From positions 693,997-757,996 of the forward strand of contig NZ_LT635801.1 in NCBI RefSeq assembly GCF_900128495.1: 64,000 nt of DNA, read 5' to 3'. Below the pieces are notes generated by a model, which was given only the letters and a program-made list of their open reading frames with translations, did not search any database and was not told the DNA's origin. Origin of the DNA: Bacteroides ilei. GTDB taxonomy: Bacteria > Bacteroidota > Bacteroidia > Bacteroidales > Bacteroidaceae. Both the position numbers and the translations under genes were made by a program. The first letter of the stretch is position 1; each line of letters starts with the position of its first letter. Positions 59,937 to 64,000 of the stretch are shown piece after piece.

Positions 59937-62660
59937 TCATTCCATCGTCTGCTTGTTTTTTGATGGCTTCAGATTCAATACTTTCCCGGCTTCATTCACT
60001 TTCTTTGCAAAGGGAAGTGATTTGCTGATTCCGCTGGCATCCCAATCACGACAGTAGGCTTCGATGGCTTCCTGATGAGAGCATCCCAGCTCTTTCTTGT
60101 ATAGTTTCAAGGCTTCCTTTTCCGCACGTTCCGTCGTATAGGTCATATAGCATTCATGCGGTTCCTCCACACCATACACACCGCTTGTACTTCCTCTTCT
60201 GATAAATACCTCCCTGAAGAAACTTCGTCCCTCCTTGTTTTCAAGGCGGTTTACAGTGAATATCTTTTTGCAATCCACATCGGTAAGTCCGAGGATTGCC
60301 TTGATTTCATCAAAGCGTTCTCGGAATTTGCTTTGATCAAGCAGCATGACCACATCCGAATTGTTTATGATGGCTTCTTTTACTATCGGACTGCCGATAA
60401 TATCCTGTATTTCCTGGGTTACAACTCCTACCGAAGCCCAGAATTTACGGGCGGTCTTGTACATAAATTTGATATACTCGGCCATCAGCGGGCTGGCGAT
60501 GGCTTTCCATGCTTCCTCGATTACAAGCACCTTACGGTTCTTCTTGATACGCATCTTCTGCAGGAATACATCCATGATAATGAGCGTAACAAGAGGGAAC
60601 AGGAGGGGATCATCTTTTATACTGTCGATTTCGAAAACAATGAATGTTTCATCAAACAGGCTGCTGTCCATGTTCTCGTTTAATGTCTTCTCATGGTTGC
60701 CGCCTCGATAGAAGTCTTTCATCATATACCGGTAGGTGGAAAGGTCAATCCCTGAAATTCTGTTTTCACTGCAAATGTCCGGGATACGCTGTACAGAGAA
60801 CTCGTAAAAGGAATTGAAGGAAAGTTCCTTCACCTTCAGTTCTTTGCGTCGTCTTTCCATCTCGTTTATCATTCTGTCTATACGTGCATCCCGCTCTCTT
60901 TCGCTTTCATCCCGCCTGTCGTTGTGATTCCGCTCATCTATCTGAAGGCTCTTTTGTAAATCCTCACGCTGCGTTACGGTAAATCCTTCGAAACCATTAA
61001 AATACGTATCGTAGTATTCAGTGATTACCTGCTCTATCAGGCGGTCTTCCGTCTTTGTCACCGTACCCTGCGAGCCTTTCCAGATAAGCAGAACAAGATT
61101 TTTCAGGAAGCCGGTCTTTTCCACATTCAGTTCGGCACGGTTGATGCGGAACGGATTCATGGTTATCGGCTTTTCTTCCGTATAACTGATGTACTTGCCG
61201 TTCAGATATTCACAAAGTCCTTCATAGGAATTACCGGTATCTACCATCACTACATCCGTACCTTGCTCATATAACTGTCGTACTACCGAGTTCATGTGGA
61301 AGCTCTTGCCGCTTCCGGAAGGGCCGAGACAGAAGAAGTTCGAGTTGTCTGTCAACTTGTATTTTCCTTCTTTTCCTGTTATGTCGATAGCCACAGGTAC
61401 ACCCTGACGGTCAGTATAATATATTTTCAGTGGGGTTTCCTCACTGTGCTGGATACGTTCTTTATACATCAGACACATGGCCGCATCACTGAGCGTCAGA
61501 AAGCGGTCATAGTCCTCGCTCATACTGTAGCAGTTACCGGGGAAGGAGCTGACAAACAGTTCCAGTTGGTTATAGGCCCGTTTGCTGATATGGATGCCCA
61601 GACGTGAAAAAGTATTCTCCAGATGGTTTGTACATTTCTGCAAGTCAGTATCAGCCGGAACGGCTACTATCAGGTTATAATGGGTATAAACCAGTTGCTT
61701 GCTCTCTCTGGCGATTACTTCCTGTACTCGTTTTATGTCTTCTACTGCCATTTGGTTTCCAGGGTTTGGTATGCTTGCATGGCGGTTCTTCTTCTTGTCA
61801 AGTAAGGCCAATTCTCGTTTCTGGTTAGGCAGGAAGATAATCTGGTTATACACCACAGTTTCTGCATTTGGGATGCTGTCTATGGCCGAAAGCAGATCAA
61901 CAGGCATCTCACTGTTGTTCACTTCAATATTTGAGTATGGACGTATAAGTGATGGCAGGCTTACACAGTCCACATCTACCAGGCTGTACACCTTGCAGCG
62001 TTTGTCACCCATTGACAGATTTTCATCACTCGCTTTGAAGTTGGTCATCGAAACTGTCTTGTTTTTGAAATCCATGGCAAAGAAGCGGTCTACATAACTG
62101 CTCGCCTCTGTTTCATTCAGGAATACTGCCTGTACACCTGCATCGTGCAGCAGGTCATGCACCTTGCGGATTTTTACCAGGAAGTCGCGCCACTTCTTGT
62201 TGTCAAATGAGAAAAGGCGGCTTTTCTTGGATTCCTGCGTAATTGTCAGATAGCATACACTGTCCGTGTAGTGTCGTCCGTTGAAATACCTGAAATAGGC
62301 TGCCGACAGGAATTCATGCTGATCTCCGCTTCCGTCTTCAAACTGTTTGCGGATAAATATGTCTTGCTTGTGAATGGCATACCCTTCGCCTAAAGTTTGT
62401 GCAATGGCAGAAAACAGATGTGTAAATTCATAATAGCTGTCTGTATTGGCCGAGTATTTCTGCACCGGATTTTCTATTTTCAGGATGGCGGAATATTCTC
62501 CGGTTTTGGTATAGATGATACCTATGCCATCTGTATTCTCTACAGAGAAATAGATGTCTCGGAAAATGTGCTTGCGTTTTCCGCCGGTACCGAAAGCATG
62601 GACAGAAATAGCCATTCCGATACATAAGGCGATGAAGATTAGAAGAATATATATTGTCAT
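59937..62660 (-). CDS. traG: VirB4-like conjugation ATPase TraG (907 aa)
   Basis: N-terminal membrane helix (IYILLIFIALCIGMAISVHA), then a VirB4 N-terminal domain and an ATPase: CLGPSGSGKSFHMNS (Walker A, about 446-454), MVDTGNSYEGLCEYLNGKYI, KVLVIEEAWKAIASPLMAEY (Walker B) and WASVGVVTQEIQDIIGSPIV (motif Q region). All ATPase motifs are present. It powers assembly and DNA passage. The standard TraG of Bacteroides conjugative elements, in its expected place after TraE and TraF. Confidence 0.94.
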   Translation of the reverse strand: MTIYILLIFIALCIGMAISVHAFGTGGKRKHIFRDIYFSVENTDGIGIIYTKTGEYSAILKIENPVQKYSANTDSYYEFTHLFSAIAQTLGEGYAIHKQDIFIRKQFEDGSGDQHEFLSAAYFRYFNGRHYTDSVCYLTITQESKKSRLFSFDNKKWRDFLVKIRKVHDLLHDAGVQAVFLNETEASSYVDRFFAMDFKNKTVSMTNFKASDENLSMGDKRCKVYSLVDVDCVSLPSLIRPYSNIEVNNSEMPVDLLSAIDSIPNAETVVYNQIIFLPNQKRELALLDKKKNRHASIPNPGNQMAVEDIKRVQEVIARESKQLVYTHYNLIVAVPADTDLQKCTNHLENTFSRLGIHISKRAYNQLELFVSSFPGNCYSMSEDYDRFLTLSDAAMCLMYKERIQHSEETPLKIYYTDRQGVPVAIDITGKEGKYKLTDNSNFFCLGPSGSGKSFHMNSVVRQLYEQGTDVVMVDTGNSYEGLCEYLNGKYISYTEEKPITMNPFRINRAELNVEKTGFLKNLVLLIWKGSQGTVTKTEDRLIEQVITEYYDTYFNGFEGFTVTQREDLQKSLQIDERNHNDRRDESERERDARIDRMINEMERRRKELKVKELSFNSFYEFSVQRIPDICSENRISGIDLSTYRYMMKDFYRGGNHEKTLNENMDSSLFDETFIVFEIDSIKDDPLLFPLVTLIIMDVFLQKMRIKKNRKVLVIEEAWKAIASPLMAEYIKFMYKTARKFWASVGVVTQEIQDIIGSPIVKEAIINNSDVVMLLDQSKFRERFDEIKAILGLTDVDCKKIFTVNRLENKEGRSFFREVFIRRGSTSGVYGVEEPHECYMTYTTERAEKEALKLYKKELGCSHQEAIEAYCRDWDASGISKSLPFAKKVNEAGKVLNLKPSKNKQTME

Positions 62661-62691
62661 TTCTGTATTATTTCAATCAAATAAGGGCAGA

Positions 62692-62712
62692 TTCACCTTC
62701 AGTGAAGGCGAA
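62692..62712. other. Hairpin in the traF-traG gap
   Basis: TTC-A-CCTTC / GAAGG-C-GAA around an AGT loop: 8 pairs with one mismatch, in a 121-bp gap that is long for this operon. May stabilise or attenuate the transcript. Confidence 0.4.
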
Positions 62713-62781
62713 CCTACCCGCATTCAAAATTTAACATTCAACTTGCCCACACATGTCTCATGATGGTTTATTTTTATTCAA

Positions 62782-63078
62782 TCACATTTTCTTGGAACTT
62801 GCATAGACGAACACTCCCTTGTCGATTCGTTTGGAGTGCAGTCCCTGTCTTTGTTTCACGATGATCAGTGAGATGCCTGCCGACAGGATGGCCGTCAGGG
62901 CTATCAGTCCGGCAACAAAACCGAGCAGGCAGTAGGCGGCGATGAAGCCTACAATGGCTCCACCTGCCGTACCTGCAGCCCAGTAGATGTATCGCCCCTG
63001 AATCCCCATGAGTTCAAGCGGACGTTGCAATCCCTTGAACACCGGATAGTCAGGATAACGGGTCTCTTTGCTTTTCAT
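62782..63078 (-). CDS. traF: TraF-like inner-membrane protein (DUF4133), 98 aa
   Basis: RYPDYPVFKGLQRPLELMGI, then two membrane helices (YIYWAAGTAGGAIVGFIAAY, LLGFVAGLIALTAILSAGIS) and a basic C-terminus. This is the DUF4133/TraF family, which corresponds to VirB3 beside the VirB4 ATPase. Fifteen bases separate it from TraE. Confidence 0.88.
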   Translation of the reverse strand: MKSKETRYPDYPVFKGLQRPLELMGIQGRYIYWAAGTAGGAIVGFIAAYCLLGFVAGLIALTAILSAGISLIIVKQRQGLHSKRIDKGVFVYASSKKM

Positions 63079-63093
63079 CTTCTTTACACTGTT

Positions 63094-63465
63094 TTAGGCT
63101 GTGATTCCAAAGAACAACGGGAGTGCCTGAGCTGCTGCAATCAGGAAGATGCAGGCGCCTACTACCATCATAATCTTCTTCTTCACGTCCTGTTCCTCGT
63201 TGTTCATGGCGATATAGACGCTGATAGCACCCACAATGGCAACTACACCGGCAATGGCGTAGCACAGTTTAACCATGATTGGCACATACTTCGCAATTTC
63301 TTCCGCCACGGTGGACAGAGCATTTGTTCCTGCCGTGTAATCACCGGCCGTATTCTGTGCCATGAGCGAAGTTGCTCCGCACAGCAGCATAATCAAAAGC
63401 ATCTGCACTTTCATGGATGCGGATGCTGTCATCCTTTTGAAAAACCCCTTTACTTGCTTGATCAT
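63094..63465 (-). CDS. traE: TraE-like protein (DUF4134), 123 aa
   Basis: Signal segment (VQMLLIMLLCGATSLMAQ), then two helices (VPIMVKLCYAIAGVVAIVGA, IMMVVGACIFLIAAAQALPL). Members of DUF4134 are taken as the pilin-like (VirB2) subunit of Bacteroides channels. It is the second of two related genes. Confidence 0.88.
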   Translation of the reverse strand: MIKQVKGFFKRMTASASMKVQMLLIMLLCGATSLMAQNTAGDYTAGTNALSTVAEEIAKYVPIMVKLCYAIAGVVAIVGAISVYIAMNNEEQDVKKKIMMVVGACIFLIAAAQALPLFFGITA

Positions 63466-63529
63466 TCTTTTTTACTTTTTTGTGTTATACTTGTGTTTGT
63501 TTTGGCCTCGTTTCTTCCATTCCGTTCCT

Positions 63530-63853
63530 TTATATGCGGTATCCGAAAAAGGCCGGAAAAACGATTGATGCTCCGATGATGAACAGGCAGGCGCCTACCA
63601 GAGTGGTAATTGATTTCGTGATACCGTCTTCACCTGTGTTCATTTTGATATAAATCTGGAGCGCGGACACGACAGCAAAGACTGAGGCGAATGCGTAGCA
63701 GATGTACAGGACATACAGCATCATTGTCACCACATAGTCGTGCATTGTCGCTAGTGAATCGGCGCCCCAACTGTAGTTTACGCTTCCGCATTTGGCGAAT
63801 GCGTAATAGGGCATCAGACATAAAATACATAGTAGTTTTCTCGTTAGTTGCAT
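63530..63853 (-). CDS. TraE-like protein, second copy (DUF4134), 107 aa
   Basis: Signal peptide MQLTRKLLCILCLMPYYAFA, then two helices (MMLYVLYICYAFASVFAVVS, TTLVGACLFIIGASIVFPAF) with the same ending (PAFFG versus PLFFG) as its neighbour. The two probably arose by duplication; two pilin-like proteins may build a mixed filament or channel. Confidence 0.82.
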   Translation of the reverse strand: MQLTRKLLCILCLMPYYAFAKCGSVNYSWGADSLATMHDYVVTMMLYVLYICYAFASVFAVVSALQIYIKMNTGEDGITKSITTLVGACLFIIGASIVFPAFFGYRI

Positions 63854-63862
63854 TGTATTGTT

Positions 63863-64000
63863 TTACAGTTTGTCTCTGATTGGTTTCCAGGCTAAGGCCG
63901 GACGGTTGTCTATGTGTCCTCCCGATACCATTGCTTTGTACATTTCTTCTGTCGTAAATGCATCCGACAGATAAGGTTCGGTTTCTTCCATCCGTTCTTC
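63863..64000 (-). CDS. Unknown protein, C-terminal 45 residues (partial)
   Basis: The frame is open from the window edge to a stop at 63863: ETEPYLSDAFTTEEMYKAMV, then GGHIDNRPALAWKPIRDKL. Only the end is visible, nothing to name it by. Ten bases before the second TraE-like gene, same strand, so part of the tra operon. Confidence 0.6.
   Translation of the reverse strand, partial: EERMEETEPYLSDAFTTEEMYKAMVSGGHIDNRPALAWKPIRDKL

Noticed and set aside
1-64000. tRNA, rRNA, relaxase gene or oriT
   Set aside because: None could be recognised by eye. A relaxase is expected from the coupling protein but probably lies outside the window.

Overview
The window looks like part of a large integrative conjugative element, or a plasmid-like relative, from a gut Bacteroidales host (Bacteroides, Phocaeicola or Parabacteroides type). 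The main reasons are a Bacteroides-style TraE-to-TraO type IV secretion operon, Bacteroidetes promoters of the TTTG / TAnnTTTG kind, an IS1380-family insertion sequence, several proteins typical of Bacteroides conjugative elements (a giant N6-methylase/helicase, a DUF4313-like protein, a ParB-like protein, ArdC-like domains), and a RiPP cluster with a Bacteroidales-style double-glycine precursor. No taxonomic marker gene is present, so the species is not resolved.

Layout. (1) 1-15.9 kb, leftward: an accessory and DNA-processing operon. A group II intron interrupts an ardC-like gene, followed by a tandem OB-fold ssDNA-binding protein, cell-wall hydrolases, an ArdC/MutS-N fusion, secreted proteins, a PH-domain protein and a toprim protein, driven by a promoter near 15.9 kb. 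(2) 16-24 kb, cargo: an M23 peptidase, a membrane-anchored phosphoribosyltransferase, a DUF4143 ATPase with an operator-like repeat, and an FRG-domain gene cut by an IS1380 element and also frameshifted, then an IS3-type relic. (3) 24-35.2 kb, rightward: conserved element genes separated by unusually long leaders. Five of these leaders share a common hairpin architecture ending in AGGGAAA just before the start codon. (4) 35.2-42 kb: an AT-rich RiPP cluster made of a precursor with the palindromic core CNCGCSCGCNC, a radical SAM/SPASM enzyme, a C39-peptidase ABC exporter, an outer-membrane barrel protein and a minimal HlyD-like membrane protein. (5) 42.2-45.9 kb: a recombinase-in-trio (RIT) element of three overlapping tyrosine recombinases that has split a lysozyme gene. 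(6) 46-64 kb, leftward: coupling protein, TraO, TraN, TraM, TraL-like, TraK, TraJ, VirB4-like ATPase, TraF and TraE proteins, with two orphan DNA methyltransferases embedded in the operon.

Together the genes describe a conjugation machine (secretion channel, coupling protein, peptidoglycan hydrolases), protection of incoming DNA (ssDNA-binding protein, ArdC-like domains, three methyltransferase genes and no restriction nuclease), maintenance (ParB-like) and cargo (peptide natural product, probable defence gene). The element has itself been hit at least four times: group II intron, IS1380 element, IS3 remnant and RIT element. In two cases the interrupted reading frame can be rebuilt exactly from the window. 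The strongest candidates for undescribed biology are the RiPP cluster, the shared structured leaders of region 3, the three-copy hairpin repeat at 33.5-34.0 kb, and a shared C-terminal RW motif in five exported proteins.
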